Assembly: GCA_964414815.1 (NCBI GenBank)
Contig: CAYPXY010000007.1
Location: 71,230 to 135,229 of the forward strand
Length of the DNA: 64,000 bases
Reading direction: 5' to 3'
Source of the DNA: Mariniblastus sp964414815
Lineage (GTDB): Bacteria > Planctomycetota > Planctomycetia > Pirellulales > Pirellulaceae
Shown in pieces: positions 1-9,003 of this stretch. The position numbers and the translations under genes were made by a program. Under the pieces are notes generated by a model, which saw only the letters and a list, made by a program, of their open reading frames with translations, ran no database searches and was not told the DNA's origin. Within the stretch, counting starts at the first letter, position 1; each line of letters begins with the position of its first letter.

Positions 1-120
1 ACGCTTTTTTCCTGGCCAAAACTGACGGAGCAAAAAAGCGGAAGGCAAATTAGCAAGCCATATCGAACAAGAGGCAGAGTCATATTGCAGTGTTCCTTAG
101 TGCGGGTTGGTGTTTCAGGT

Positions 121-225
121 TGGTGTGTTACGCGGTCATTAAACTCGGTGAGAAACTCGAACGCTATGATACTATTTTCTTGTGGCGATCTTTGTTGGTA
201 ATTCTGACCGCTGCACACACCCTAC
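121..225 (-). repeat. R1 dispersed element, copy a
   Basis: A 105-bp element with inverted ends. Read on the minus strand it begins GTAGGGTGTGTGCAGCGGTC and ends with GACCGCGTAACACACCA; the ends pair as GGTGTGT-nnn-GCGGTC. Four more copies lie in this window and are homologous through the middle but strongly diverged there. It fills the space downstream of the fadJ-like gene. Confidence 0.75.
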
Positions 226-233
226 TTTGACCT

Positions 234-2402
234 CTAGTTTGCATAGAAGGTTGCTCCCTTCAGCTTATCCGATAATCCTACCGTATCGGCCCAGAAAAAT
301 AACCCACCCTGATGTTGAGGAAACGACAGGCCGTGAATGACGCAGAGGTCGATGTCGCGAAAATCATCCACCATCCCTTCATCCAGAATGGCCATCGCTT
401 CGACCACCATGGCGGAGACGATTTGTTCGGCGAGTTCTGTCAATGGAATGTCGGAAGGGGTGTCGTGATTCTGGTAGGGAGTAACCAGCTCCGCAAAATC
501 TGGATCGATTACGCCACGAACGGAATCGGTTGGAACATGTGCCGTCGTGCTGCGTGATGGAGTTTCGTAACGATAGATTCCCAATCCTGTTTTTCTGCCG
601 AGCCGATTGAGCTTCAACAGCTTGGGCAGAATGGGCGAGAGCGAAACACAGGTCAGGCCGGCATCGTACATGGTCTTGCCAGCATAGACACAGGTGTCGA
701 CACCGATGGTATCAATAATCTCAAACGGTCCGCCCAGAAAACCGAAGTCGCGCATCGAAGCGTCGATCTGCTCAGCAGAATAACCGCTCGTCAGAAGCTC
801 GATCGCTTCCTGGATCATCGCCGCCAACAGCCGGTTGACCACAAAGCCAGGCCCGTCATTCAAGGCGACTGGCATCTTGCCCAACTGGCGGACAAAGCCG
901 ACGGCAGTTGCGATGGTTTGCTCAGAACTTTGCTGACCACAGGGAACTTCCACCAGTGCCATCAGCTCGGGATGACAGAAATGAATGCCGCAAAAGCGGT
1001 CTGGATGGCTCAGGTTTTCTGCCAGTTCCGAAATCGGAATCGCAGATGTGTTGCTGGCCAGGAGTGTTTGAGGCGGAACGGCCTGCTCGATTTTGGCAAG
1101 CACGTTTTGCTTCACGGATTTGGTTTCAACAACGGATTCAATGATCAAGTCGGTCGATGCGAGCGACGGGTAATCTTCTGCCAGCTCGATCGACGCGGAC
1201 GTTGGCTTGGTGGAATGCCGAGCGCTCAGCGCCTCGACGACGGAACGGGCTTTCTCATGGTCAGCGTCGAGCAGCAGCACATTGACGCCTTTGCGCAAGC
1301 AACTGTCGGCAATCGCGGCGCCCATCAAGCCGGCACCCACCACTCCCACCGATTGAATTTTCGGAGGCTTGAGCGTCCTATCAACCAGCCCAGGTTTTTT
1401 CTTGTTTCGGTCGACCAGAAAGAAATGATTCAGCAGGCCTCGATTGGCCGGGCTGCCCCAAACCTGGACGAACGCCATGGACTCTGATTTCCATGCATCG
1501 GCTTGGGAAGTGTAGGCCGTGCGGGCCAAGTGCTCGAGCAACACTGCGGGGGCGTAGGGATAGATGGCGGATTGCTGGTCGACGATTTTTTCTCCCAACT
1601 TCCGAATGGATGCTTTCAGTTCAGGTGACAAGGGCACCGCGCTGTCATCGTGTTCAATACCGCTTTGCGATAACTGCTGGGCTTGAGCGACTTGCTGCTC
1701 CGTTGGAAATGTCAGGGGTGTCGAGCGATTGAGCTGTTCCACCGGTCCCATGATCGAGCGGCGATTGTGAATAAATGATTCCGATGTTTTTACTCGGCGA
1801 ATCAACTCAACGGCAGCGGGAATCAGTTCTTGCTGGGTGGCCACCTCATCGACGAAGCCAAGCTGTTTCGCTTCGTTTACGGGAACCGACCGTCCCGTGA
1901 TCAATAATTCGGCGGCGGGTTCGAAACCGATCAGGCGAGGCAGGCGGGCGGTGCCTGCCCAACCTGGAATCAGTCCGAGTTTTACTTCCGGCAGTCCCAA
2001 CTGAGTTTTCCGGTCATCGGTTGCGATGCGGCAGTCGCACCATAAGGCCAGTTCCAGTCCACCGCCCAAGCAGGCTCCATGAATTGCGGCAACGGTCACA
2101 AACGGTGCGCGACTCAGCCGGGCCATGACTGCCCTGCCCTTTTCACAGAACTTGACGATCTCCTTTTCAGGCCAATCGAGATTGCTGGAAATGGTTCCGA
2201 GATCGGCTCCGGCGATAAAGATCCCGGGCTTGGCAGACGTCAGGATCAGGCCGTCAATATTCTGGCGAGTTGCAAGCTCACCGAGTGTCGCATCAAGGTC
2301 ATCGAATAGCGCTTGATTGAGAATATTCGCTCCACGATCCGGCAGATCAAGCGTCATCAATAAAATTCCAGGCTCGAATTCGCGAACGGAAAGTGTGGTC
2401 AT
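234..2402 (-). CDS. fadJ: Bifunctional enoyl-CoA hydratase / 3-hydroxyacyl-CoA dehydrogenase (FadB/FadJ type)
   Basis: A 722-residue multifunctional beta-oxidation subunit that hydrates trans-2-enoyl-CoA and oxidises the 3-hydroxyacyl-CoA with NAD. Residues 1-190 form a crotonase domain with oxyanion-hole and catalytic segments GACLGGGLELAL (Glu117) and LGLPEVKLGLIPG (Glu139), matching the two glutamates of E. coli FadB. From about residue 350 the Rossmann motif VGVVGAGLMGAAIADS opens the dehydrogenase domain, followed by NDGPGFVVNRLLAAMI and a C-terminal helical domain. Length fits the family. No thiolase (fadA) partner is adjacent, so it is not in the usual fadBA operon. The ATG at 2402 is preceded within about 10 bases by a heptamer tract rather than a Shine-Dalgarno site. 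FadB or FadJ cannot be told apart from sequence alone. Confidence 0.93.
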   Translation of the reverse strand: MTTLSVREFEPGILLMTLDLPDRGANILNQALFDDLDATLGELATRQNIDGLILTSAKPGIFIAGADLGTISSNLDWPEKEIVKFCEKGRAVMARLSRAPFVTVAAIHGACLGGGLELALWCDCRIATDDRKTQLGLPEVKLGLIPGWAGTARLPRLIGFEPAAELLITGRSVPVNEAKQLGFVDEVATQQELIPAAVELIRRVKTSESFIHNRRSIMGPVEQLNRSTPLTFPTEQQVAQAQQLSQSGIEHDDSAVPLSPELKASIRKLGEKIVDQQSAIYPYAPAVLLEHLARTAYTSQADAWKSESMAFVQVWGSPANRGLLNHFFLVDRNKKKPGLVDRTLKPPKIQSVGVVGAGLMGAAIADSCLRKGVNVLLLDADHEKARSVVEALSARHSTKPTSASIELAEDYPSLASTDLIIESVVETKSVKQNVLAKIEQAVPPQTLLASNTSAIPISELAENLSHPDRFCGIHFCHPELMALVEVPCGQQSSEQTIATAVGFVRQLGKMPVALNDGPGFVVNRLLAAMIQEAIELLTSGYSAEQIDASMRDFGFLGGPFEIIDTIGVDTCVYAGKTMYDAGLTCVSLSPILPKLLKLNRLGRKTGLGIYRYETPSRSTTAHVPTDSVRGVIDPDFAELVTPYQNHDTPSDIPLTELAEQIVSAMVVEAMAILDEGMVDDFRDIDLCVIHGLSFPQHQGGLFFWADTVGLSDKLKGATFYAN

Positions 2403-2411
2403 TGGTTTTTC

Positions 2412-2469
2412 GTCAGTTGTCAGTTGTCAGTTGTCAGTTGTCAGTTGTCAGTTGTCAGTTGTCAGTTGT
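2412..2469. repeat. Heptanucleotide tandem repeat (GTCAGTT, about 8 units)
   Basis: About eight near-perfect tandem copies of GTCAGTT begin ten bases upstream of the fadJ-like start codon. In the sense of that mRNA the unit reads AACTGAC, an A/C-rich leader likely to be unstructured. Confidence 0.9.
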
Positions 2470-2625
2470 TGCGGGGGGTGGAAAAGCGTACGGAATTTGG
2501 CGGGGCGTTTGCAAAATATTGTAGAACAATTGTCCTCAATTGTTCAGCGCGTCGGAAAAAGCTGGCTATTTTAGCGGGCTGGAACGATGGCGGATTGACG
2601 ACGATAGCCAGCCGATCGCTTTCAT

Positions 2626-2655
2626 TTGACACAAAACCTGATTTCACGTTACGAT
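2626..2655 (+). promoter_or_regulatory. Probable sigma-70-type promoter of the DUF6580 gene
   Basis: TTGACA (2626-2631), an 18-bp spacer and TACGAT (2650-2655). Transcription would begin near 2662, leaving a short leader before the ATG at 2690. Confidence 0.5.
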
Positions 2656-2689
2656 GGCGTGACTTTCGAACCTTGCCCAGGAACCAACC

Positions 2690-3283
2690 ATGTCCAACCC
2701 CATTTCAAATTTTTTCAGCAAGCTTTCTCTACTCGAGTGGATCGTTCTGTTGTTGATGATCCTTGTCGGTATCCTGAGCCGGGCCTATTTGTCGGACTAT
2801 CCCAACTTCAAGCCGATTGCAGCGTTTATCTTGATGGGCGGATTCCTGTTCAGGAACTGGTTGGTCGTGCTGGTTGCGATGTTGACCGTGATGTTTCTGA
2901 CGGACTACCGGATTGCGACTTACGAGTGGTCCAATATGGTGGCCAATTATGCTTCGCTGGCGATTGCGGTTCTGTTGGGGGTGATGCTGCGGCGCACTTG
3001 GGGGGTCGAGTTGCGGGGCTGGAGTTGGGTCCCTGGATTCGCCGTCGCGTCCGTGTTGATGTCGGTCACTTTTTTTCTGCTGTCCAACGGAGCCGTCTGG
3101 CTCTTTGCAGACTACTATCCGAAAACCTGGAGCGGACTGATGACCTGCTACCAGGCGGGTCTACCGTTTTTCCGAGGAACGCTGTTGGGTGATCTTTGTT
3201 TTACGATGGCCACGGTCGGAATTTATTATGTTGCCAGAAATCTGTGGCCCGTGGTGGGAGCCAAGCCCGTTCAGACAGCTTGA
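2690..3283 (+). CDS. DUF6580 family integral membrane protein
   Basis: A 197-residue hydrophobic protein with about five predicted membrane segments. The first is near residues 15-32 (LEWIVLLLMILVGILSRAYL). The conserved patches NFKPIAAFILMGG, FLTDYRI and PFFRGTLLGDLCFTMATVG resemble DUF6580, a family I recall as similar to the substrate-binding S components of ECF transporters; the substrate is not known. The ATG follows a plausible promoter at 2626. It is monocistronic, with repeats on both sides. A transport role is an inference from fold resemblance only. Confidence 0.7.
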   Translation: MSNPISNFFSKLSLLEWIVLLLMILVGILSRAYLSDYPNFKPIAAFILMGGFLFRNWLVVLVAMLTVMFLTDYRIATYEWSNMVANYASLAIAVLLGVMLRRTWGVELRGWSWVPGFAVASVLMSVTFFLLSNGAVWLFADYYPKTWSGLMTCYQAGLPFFRGTLLGDLCFTMATVGIYYVARNLWPVVGAKPVQTA

Positions 3284-3430
3284 TGTCCAAGCACCTTGAC
3301 GCGGTTCCGTCTTACGAGATCACTCCGCTCCGGTAGAGCAAGACGATGGGTTGTTATTCGATTGCTGCCCAGAATCAGCTTGGCACATTGACGGATCGCT
3401 GGGGATAGGCGGTTACGAAGCGATAGGATG

Positions 3431-3681
3431 TTTAGCCGCAAGCCGAAGGCGACCGCTATTCGCTTGCAACCATCCTAAGAGGCAGTCGGTTCATGGTTGA
3501 AGCTGAACGACCGAGAAAGGGTCGGCGCAGGCGCGACGGCAAAGTGCAGTCTCCGTATTCAACCTGACTGCAAATCAAATACCTGCAACCCGATGCACCG
3601 CGCGCCTTTGGAGGTTGCCGATAAAGCGATTTCGGTGTGGCAATGTATTTTGGCGGTAACCCCCGACGGCTTGCGGCTAAA
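3431..3681 (+). repeat. R2 double-hairpin element, copy a
   Basis: A 251-bp element bounded by perfect 15-bp inverted ends, TTTAGCCGCAAGCCG and CGGCTTGCGGCTAAA. It consists of a left hairpin (arms ending GGTCGGCGCAGGCGCG) and a right hairpin (GCGCCTTTGGAGGTTGCC ... GGCGGTAACCCCCGACGG). Full copies recur at 38709 and, inverted, at 58942; a right-half copy lies at 13742. Confidence 0.85.
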
Positions 3682-3716
3682 CGTCTTGGTTCGTCATGAA
3701 GGGTTACTGCGGTGAT

Positions 3717-4082
3717 TTACTCCGCACGCAGAATCTTTTCCATTTTTCGACCTTTCGCCAGTTCATCCACCAGCTTGTCGAGGTATCGAACCTGTTGCGT
3801 GAGCGGATTTTCAATCTCTTCCACGCGATAGCCGCAGATCACGCCGGTAATCATCCGGGCGTTCGGATTCAACTTGGCCTGTTCAAAGAACTGTTCGAAG
3901 GTTACCTCGTCCTTGATGAGCTTCTTCAGGTTGGTCGCGCTGTAGCCGGTCAGCCACTTGATCACTTGATGCAATTCTTCCGTGGTGCGTCCCTTGTTTT
4001 CGACCTTGGCAACATAGTGGGGATACACCGAAGCAAATGTCATTTTAGCGATTTGTTCGTCGTGGTGGCTTGCGTTTTTCAT
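3717..4082 (-). CDS. DUF2200 domain-containing protein
   Basis: A 121-residue cytoplasmic protein of the DUF2200 family. Motifs typical of the family are MTFASVYPHYVAKVENKGRT, KWLTGYSA, MITGVICGYRVEEIENPL and the C-terminal YLDKLVDELAKGRKMEKIL. The function of the family is unknown. I chose the ATG at 4082, eight bases after the thyA stop, over an upstream TTG at 4094 that would overlap thyA. It is probably co-transcribed behind thyA. Confidence 0.85.
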   Translation of the reverse strand: MKNASHHDEQIAKMTFASVYPHYVAKVENKGRTTEELHQVIKWLTGYSATNLKKLIKDEVTFEQFFEQAKLNPNARMITGVICGYRVEEIENPLTQQVRYLDKLVDELAKGRKMEKILRAE

Positions 4083-4090
4083 GCTCGATA

Positions 4091-4885
4091 TCAAACGGCA
4101 ACTGGCGCTTTGATGTGGGGGTGAGGGTTGTAGTCAACGATTTCAAAGTCATCGAACTGGAAATCGAATAGGGATTTAACGTCTGGATTGAGGTGAAGTT
4201 GAGGTAGCGGGCGGGGGGCGCGCTGAAGTTGTTGTTCGGCTTGCTCCAGATGATTCAGGTAGAGATGAACGTCGCCAAACGTATGAACGAATTCGTGTGT
4301 TACCAAGCCGGTGACTTGCGCGACCATGCACAGCAGAGCGGCATACGATGCAATGTTGAACGGCACGCCCAGGAAAACATCGGCACTTCTCTGATACAAC
4401 TGACACGACAACCGACCCTCGGCCACGTAGAATTGAAACAGCGCATGACAGGGAGGCAGTTTCATCTGTGGCAATTCACCGACGTTCCACGCGCTGACGA
4501 TCAGCCGCCGCGAATCGGGGTTGGTTTTGATCATGTCCACCAGTTCGCTGATTTGATCGATGGTCTGCCCGTCGGCGCTCTGCCACGATCGCCACTGAGA
4601 ACCGTAGACCGGGCCAAGCTCACCCTGTTCATCGGCCCACTCGTCCCAGATTTTGACACCGTGTTCCTGTAGGTACCGAACGTTGGTGGAGCCGCTGAGA
4701 AACCACAGCAGTTCATGGATGATGCTTTTGATATGAAGCTTCTTGGTCGTGACCAGTGGGAATCCGTCAGCCAGATTGAATCGCATCTGATAGCCGAACA
4801 GGCTTTTGGTTCCGACACCGGTCCGGTCCGTTTTGACGGTTCCACGATCGAGGATGGTTTGCAAAAGTTCAAGGTACTGTTTCAT
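4091..4885 (-). CDS. thyA: Thymidylate synthase
   Basis: A 264-residue enzyme, the same length as E. coli ThyA. It converts dUMP to dTMP with methylene-tetrahydrofolate. Visible landmarks are the N-terminus MKQYLELLQTILDRGTVKTD, the phosphate-binding DSRR, the active-site loop LPPCHALF with Cys146, and the C-terminal tail ending APVAV. The reading frame continues 21 codons upstream, but the ATG at 4885 matches the family's start. It is followed closely by the DUF2200 gene on the same strand. The dihydropteroate synthase gene of the folate pathway lies far away at 58 kb. Confidence 0.97.
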   Translation of the reverse strand: MKQYLELLQTILDRGTVKTDRTGVGTKSLFGYQMRFNLADGFPLVTTKKLHIKSIIHELLWFLSGSTNVRYLQEHGVKIWDEWADEQGELGPVYGSQWRSWQSADGQTIDQISELVDMIKTNPDSRRLIVSAWNVGELPQMKLPPCHALFQFYVAEGRLSCQLYQRSADVFLGVPFNIASYAALLCMVAQVTGLVTHEFVHTFGDVHLYLNHLEQAEQQLQRAPRPLPQLHLNPDVKSLFDFQFDDFEIVDYNPHPHIKAPVAV

Positions 4886-5206
4886 GGCGGTCAGTTTAGC
4901 ATATTTAATTTTCAGAAACATCAGCTGGCGTGTTTTGAAGTTGCGCAACCGCCTCCATTTGCTCTGCGGCGCGGTTAAACGAAAACTTTAACGTATTGCG
5001 GGTAAATGAAAACTTGAACCGTATCCGAAATTTTCTTGAATTGTTGAGTGCTATCAATCCTCGCGGCTGCATTCCGGCAAAAAAATTCAGCCCGTCATCA
5101 CGCCAGGCCGAAAATGACAGTAAGAGGTTGCCATTTCCACATACTTCGTTGTGCCTCCCGCGGCAAAACGGTTTCTGATGCTCGTGATGTCTTACAAGGT
5201 TCGTTG
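4886..5206. other. Intergenic region between divergent thyA and glycosyltransferase genes
   Basis: 321 bases with no gene or repeat that I can support. It must contain the two divergent promoters, but no convincing -35/-10 pair stands out. Confidence 0.5.
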
Positions 5207-6178
5207 ATGGCCCGGTTCACAGTGATCATTCCCCTGCTGGGAAATAATTCGAGTTTTGAAGAAACTCTCGCGTCGGCGCTTCGCTATCGCCCCGACAGTA
5301 CCCAAGTGATTGTCGTTCACGACGGCAGCTACAACGACCCCTATGGATTGGGTAAGGAAGTGGACTTTGTGGAATCGGTTCATCGTCGATCGGCATCGAC
5401 ATTGATCGAAATGTTTAATGAGGGAATAACGGTGGCTCGCGGTAGCATCGTCGCGTTTCTTCGGCCGTCGGTACAGTTGACCAATGACTGGGATCAGGCG
5501 GTCGAGCAGGCGTTTGCCGATCCTGTGGTAGCGTGTGTGGCCCCCGCGATGGTTTCGAGTCAGCAGGGTGGAGATCGTCTGGTTACGGCCGGAGTCGACT
5601 ACGGTGCGAACTTTGCCCGTCAGCTTGTCGGTACCCACCAGCGTCTGGCAGGCAGTCATCGCCAGCTGTTTCCACTTGGGCCGACTTCATGGGGCGGATT
5701 TTATCGCCGCTCGTTTTTGACGGCGCTGGGAAGTTGTGATGAGCAGCTTGATTCGAATTACCTTGATCTGGATTTGGCACTCGGTTTTCAGTCGTTGCAG
5801 TTCCGGTGTGAGTATCAGCCCGATTGCGTTCTGACGATTGAATCAGAAGACGCGATTCTCAATGAATCGCGGGAGTCCCACGGTTGCTCGGCTCAGCGGG
5901 CCTATGCAAGGTTTGGCGATCTGGTGGAACAACCTGCTGAAGCGGGTTGGGTTTCGAGAATCGGAGGACTGATTGCCGGCCTGTTCCGTTCCGGAACGGC
6001 CAATCGTTTGCAGGGGCGGTCCGACGCCAAAAAGTTTGTCGATCAGGATCGACAACATCATGATTTGCTGGAGGTGTTGATCAAGCAGCGAAGTTATCTG
6101 TTGTCACCAGGATTACACTCAAGAGTTGCTCTTCAGCGACACAGTTCCGTTTCCAATACTCGGCGACGTGCGGCGTAA
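5207..6178 (+). CDS. Glycosyltransferase family 2-like protein
   Basis: A 323-residue protein that opens with the GT-A signature FTVIIPLLGNNSSFEETL, then VIVVHDGSYNDP. The later WGGFYRRSFLTALGSCDEQL and YLDLDLALGFQSLQFRC segments match the acceptor-side half of GT2 domains, with DLD as the usual acidic pair. The last 80 residues are an extra helical tail. The ATG at 5207 is preferred because it starts the domain cleanly; the open frame reaches back to 5048 without homology. It stands alone, so the sugar and acceptor cannot be guessed. It could be a non-catalytic GT-A fold. Confidence 0.75.
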   Translation: MARFTVIIPLLGNNSSFEETLASALRYRPDSTQVIVVHDGSYNDPYGLGKEVDFVESVHRRSASTLIEMFNEGITVARGSIVAFLRPSVQLTNDWDQAVEQAFADPVVACVAPAMVSSQQGGDRLVTAGVDYGANFARQLVGTHQRLAGSHRQLFPLGPTSWGGFYRRSFLTALGSCDEQLDSNYLDLDLALGFQSLQFRCEYQPDCVLTIESEDAILNESRESHGCSAQRAYARFGDLVEQPAEAGWVSRIGGLIAGLFRSGTANRLQGRSDAKKFVDQDRQHHDLLEVLIKQRSYLLSPGLHSRVALQRHSSVSNTRRRAA

Positions 6179-6186
6179 GTTTGTGT

Positions 6187-8202
6187 TCAGTCCTTTGAAA
6201 ACGGTCCCGCTTCGGCCAGCCATTTTACGGAGAACGCCGGGATGGCGGTTGTTGAATTCATTCTGAACCGTCGAAGACGGGGCTGGTCATCGGTTTCCAC
6301 CAGCATCAGCCAGTAGCTGCCGGGGCGCAGTGCGGGGCGATCCGGGTTGAATTCGAAATGGACAAACGTTTCGGATTGGTCCAGTTGAATCAAGGTCTGA
6401 TCCATGAATGCTCCTCCTTCGTAAACTCTCCCGAAGAAAGGGACTTGGGATTTCTTTTTCGTTCGAAGTTCGATTTCGGCGAGCTGGTTCAATAGGTAGA
6501 GGCGAGGATCGTCGTCCGTGATCGCGTGTTGCACTTGAGCGAACAGCTTTTTCTCCCAATCGTCGAGCAACTTTTTCATGGTCTGCCGCCCCAAACGAAT
6601 GTCAGCCGAGTCTCGATAATTTTCTTTTTGCCTGAGTAATGTGGTTTTCTGTTGGTGGAAGGCGGAGAGGAAATCTGCGAGCTGCTGGCAGGATTCCGAG
6701 GTTTCTGGCAACCAGTCAAATTCCTCGCATGTGGCTGCCAGACGATTAAGCTCGATGATCTGATCCTGAATTTCCGGTGCCACCAATGCCGACTCACCTG
6801 AGTCGAGCTGAACCAGCGACGATTTCAGCGAAGTGATTTGTCCGGTGGCCTTTCGCGTCAGATCCTTGACGGAACTCAGCGGTACGGCCTGGGCCAAGTT
6901 GCCCTTGGAAAACGAAACCATCGCCTGTAGCCGGCCTGTTTCGTCAAAAATGGGAGTCCCTGGCAGCCATTTTGATTCGCTGTGCAGGCTCAACCAGATC
7001 AAGCCGGGAGCATTAATTTCGAGCGCGCCGATTTTTGACCGAACATCGGGGGGCAATTCATCGGCGGAGGCTCGCTGCTCGACCCTGGTTTCGGAGATTC
7101 CGTAAGGGCTTGCGGTTGCTGGGGGGGCAACGGCCAGAAGCCGAGACTCGGCGACCACCCGATTGAGGTTGCCGATGTCCAGTTCACCCAGACTCACGAC
7201 GAAGCGTCGATTGACGGCCAGAATGGCAATGTCTCGCGCGGGATCTGCGATGACGTGTCCGCGGACCAGGTCAACCAGCGGAGGTTCGTTGGAGGCTTGA
7301 TCCAATGGACCGGTGGCGGCGGTCGCTTCGATTCGCCAAGCATCTTTGACGACGTGGTAGCTCGTGACAATCCAGCCTCTCGAATCGATGAGGGTTCCCA
7401 CCGCACGCTGCTTTCCCATCGGGCCTTCGACTTCGAGGCTCAGCAAGTTCGGCTTGGCAAGCTTCCAGGTATCACTGACCTGTTTGGAGGTATGAAAGAC
7501 AAAGGTTGGTTTGGGCGGCAAAACATTGGATCGAGGGGCGGGCTCAAGATCGGGGTTAAGACCGGAATCAAGGCGAGCCGAATGAGGGGCCTCTGGAGTA
7601 CTTTGATCGGCCAAGGGGGCTTTGTCCGGCTGGGTGTGCGCCTCCGGCTCTATCAGGGAATTTGTCGATGAGATTGCAGGATCGGCGATGGTTGAATTGA
7701 CTGCACTTGCGGCGTTCCGAAGGGCTTTCTGGTTCCATTGCCAAATGAACAACCCGCTTGCCAGAACAATCAGGGCGATCAAAACCAAGCTTGACACCAT
7801 GAACTTCACATCGATGGCCCGCTTGCGGTTCGAGATTTCTCGATAAACCGAACCTTTTGAATCGGTGTCCACCGCGATCACATCCGGCTTGTCAGGCAGG
7901 TCCGATGGGTCGTTGGCGATTTCCTGGACATCGTTGGTGGTCGCTGAATGGGATTTCGCATCCGCCGCAGGAGATTTTGAATTTGAAAACGGCAGCGAAG
8001 TACGATCAAAGGACACCAGGCTTTCAGGAGAAATCGCGCAAGGTGTTTTTGATTCCGGGTTGCTAGCCGGTTGGAGCGTTGCCAACTGCCAGTCAAACAA
8101 TCGATTTCGGCATACCTGGCACTCGATCGTCTCATTGCCCTTGAGTTGGCTGACAACGATAGGAGATTCGCAGATCGGGCACTCGACCATTCTGGTGGAC
8201 AT
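6187..8202 (-). CDS. Membrane-anchored zinc-ribbon / degenerate trypsin-like protein
   Basis: A 671-residue protein. Residues 8-31 form a zinc ribbon (CPIC ... CQVC: Cys8, 11, 28, 31), followed by a low-complexity linker and a transmembrane helix at about 134-155. A trypsin/HtrA-like domain spans 245-430. His283 (TSYHVV) and Asp324 (DPARDIAIL) of the triad are present, but the place of the GNSGGP serine reads LPGTPIFDETG (Pro414-Gly415-Thr416-Pro417), so the nucleophile is missing. No PDZ domain is evident; residues 450-671 are helical, then beta-rich. I infer a pseudo-protease or peptide-binding protein with its bulk outside the cytoplasmic membrane. Its start lies 26 bp after the nth stop on the same strand. 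Confidence 0.75.
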   Translation of the reverse strand: MSTRMVECPICESPIVVSQLKGNETIECQVCRNRLFDWQLATLQPASNPESKTPCAISPESLVSFDRTSLPFSNSKSPAADAKSHSATTNDVQEIANDPSDLPDKPDVIAVDTDSKGSVYREISNRKRAIDVKFMVSSLVLIALIVLASGLFIWQWNQKALRNAASAVNSTIADPAISSTNSLIEPEAHTQPDKAPLADQSTPEAPHSARLDSGLNPDLEPAPRSNVLPPKPTFVFHTSKQVSDTWKLAKPNLLSLEVEGPMGKQRAVGTLIDSRGWIVTSYHVVKDAWRIEATAATGPLDQASNEPPLVDLVRGHVIADPARDIAILAVNRRFVVSLGELDIGNLNRVVAESRLLAVAPPATASPYGISETRVEQRASADELPPDVRSKIGALEINAPGLIWLSLHSESKWLPGTPIFDETGRLQAMVSFSKGNLAQAVPLSSVKDLTRKATGQITSLKSSLVQLDSGESALVAPEIQDQIIELNRLAATCEEFDWLPETSESCQQLADFLSAFHQQKTTLLRQKENYRDSADIRLGRQTMKKLLDDWEKKLFAQVQHAITDDDPRLYLLNQLAEIELRTKKKSQVPFFGRVYEGGAFMDQTLIQLDQSETFVHFEFNPDRPALRPGSYWLMLVETDDQPRLRRFRMNSTTAIPAFSVKWLAEAGPFSKD

Positions 8203-8228
8203 AATGACTTACGAAACAGGTCAGGAGT

Positions 8229-8882
8229 TCAGGCTTTCAGGACGGTCGGAGGGGTACGGCGACGAGGAAAGCAGGTGCGACAGATTTCACATCGAGTCCC
8301 ATCGCATCCCCGGGCGGTACAATGTTCCCGGCCATAATAGATCATCTGCAGGTGCAGCGAGTTCCATCGATTCCGTGGAAACAGGGCTTTCAGATCTTTT
8401 TCCGTTTGCTGGACGTTCCTACCGGAGGTCAGCCCCCATCGCTGCGCCAGTCGATGAATATGCGTATCGACGGGAAACGCGGGGATGCCGAATGCCTGAA
8501 TCATGACGACGCTGGCCGTTTTGTGACCCACGCCCGGCAGCATCTCAAGGGCCTCAAAACTGGCAGGAACCTGTCCGGAAAATTGCTCCACGAGAATTTT
8601 TGAAAGGTTTGAGATCGCTTTTGATTTTTGAGGAGCAAGCCCGCACGGCCGGACGATGGCTTCAATTTCATCCACCGGCAGTTTGGCCATTTCCTGAGGA
8701 GTCTCTGCGAGCTTGAACAGCTTGGGGGTTACCTGATTGACTCGCAGGTCGGTGCATTGAGCGCTCAACAGCACCGCAATCAGCAACGTATAAGGATCGC
8801 GGTGTGTCAGCGGTATCGGCGGATCGGGATACAGTTCCTTGAGCCGAGCATCAATGAATCGGACTCGTTCTTGTTTGGTCAT
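8229..8882 (-). CDS. nth: Endonuclease III
   Basis: A 217-residue DNA glycosylase/AP lyase for oxidised pyrimidines. The helix-hairpin-helix LPGVGHKTASVVM carries catalytic Lys121 and VDTH carries Asp139 (E. coli Lys120 and Asp138). The C-terminal cluster cysteines are at 188, 193, 198, 201 and 204. The spacing C-X4-C-X4-C-X2-C-X2-C differs from the usual C-X6-C-X2-C-X5-C, so the ligand set of the 4Fe-4S cluster is uncertain. The start ATG at 8882 fits the family's N-terminus. It lies just upstream of the degenerate protease gene, likely in one transcript. Confidence 0.95.
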   Translation of the reverse strand: MTKQERVRFIDARLKELYPDPPIPLTHRDPYTLLIAVLLSAQCTDLRVNQVTPKLFKLAETPQEMAKLPVDEIEAIVRPCGLAPQKSKAISNLSKILVEQFSGQVPASFEALEMLPGVGHKTASVVMIQAFGIPAFPVDTHIHRLAQRWGLTSGRNVQQTEKDLKALFPRNRWNSLHLQMIYYGREHCTARGCDGTRCEICRTCFPRRRTPPTVLKA

Positions 8883-8969
8883 TGGTCAGTCGTCCGTTGT
8901 TACGGCAGGCTGGACTCTTTGTCCCACCTCTTCTAAATGACAGGCGAGGACGCCTATCCCACCCATTGC

Positions 8970-9003
8970 ATTCATGAATGTAAAATATTTCACATTCATG
9001 AAT
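8970..9003. promoter_or_regulatory. Nested palindrome at the 3' end of the first cyclophilin gene
   Basis: Two 12-bp arms, ATTCATGAATGT (8970-8981) and ACATTCATGAAT (8992-9003), flank an A/T-rich 10-bp spacer; each arm itself holds the palindrome ATTCATGAAT. The stop codon of the cyclophilin gene lies in the right arm and the nth start is about 90 bp further on. It could be an operator for nth or a transcript-end hairpin; there is no U-tract. Confidence 0.45.
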
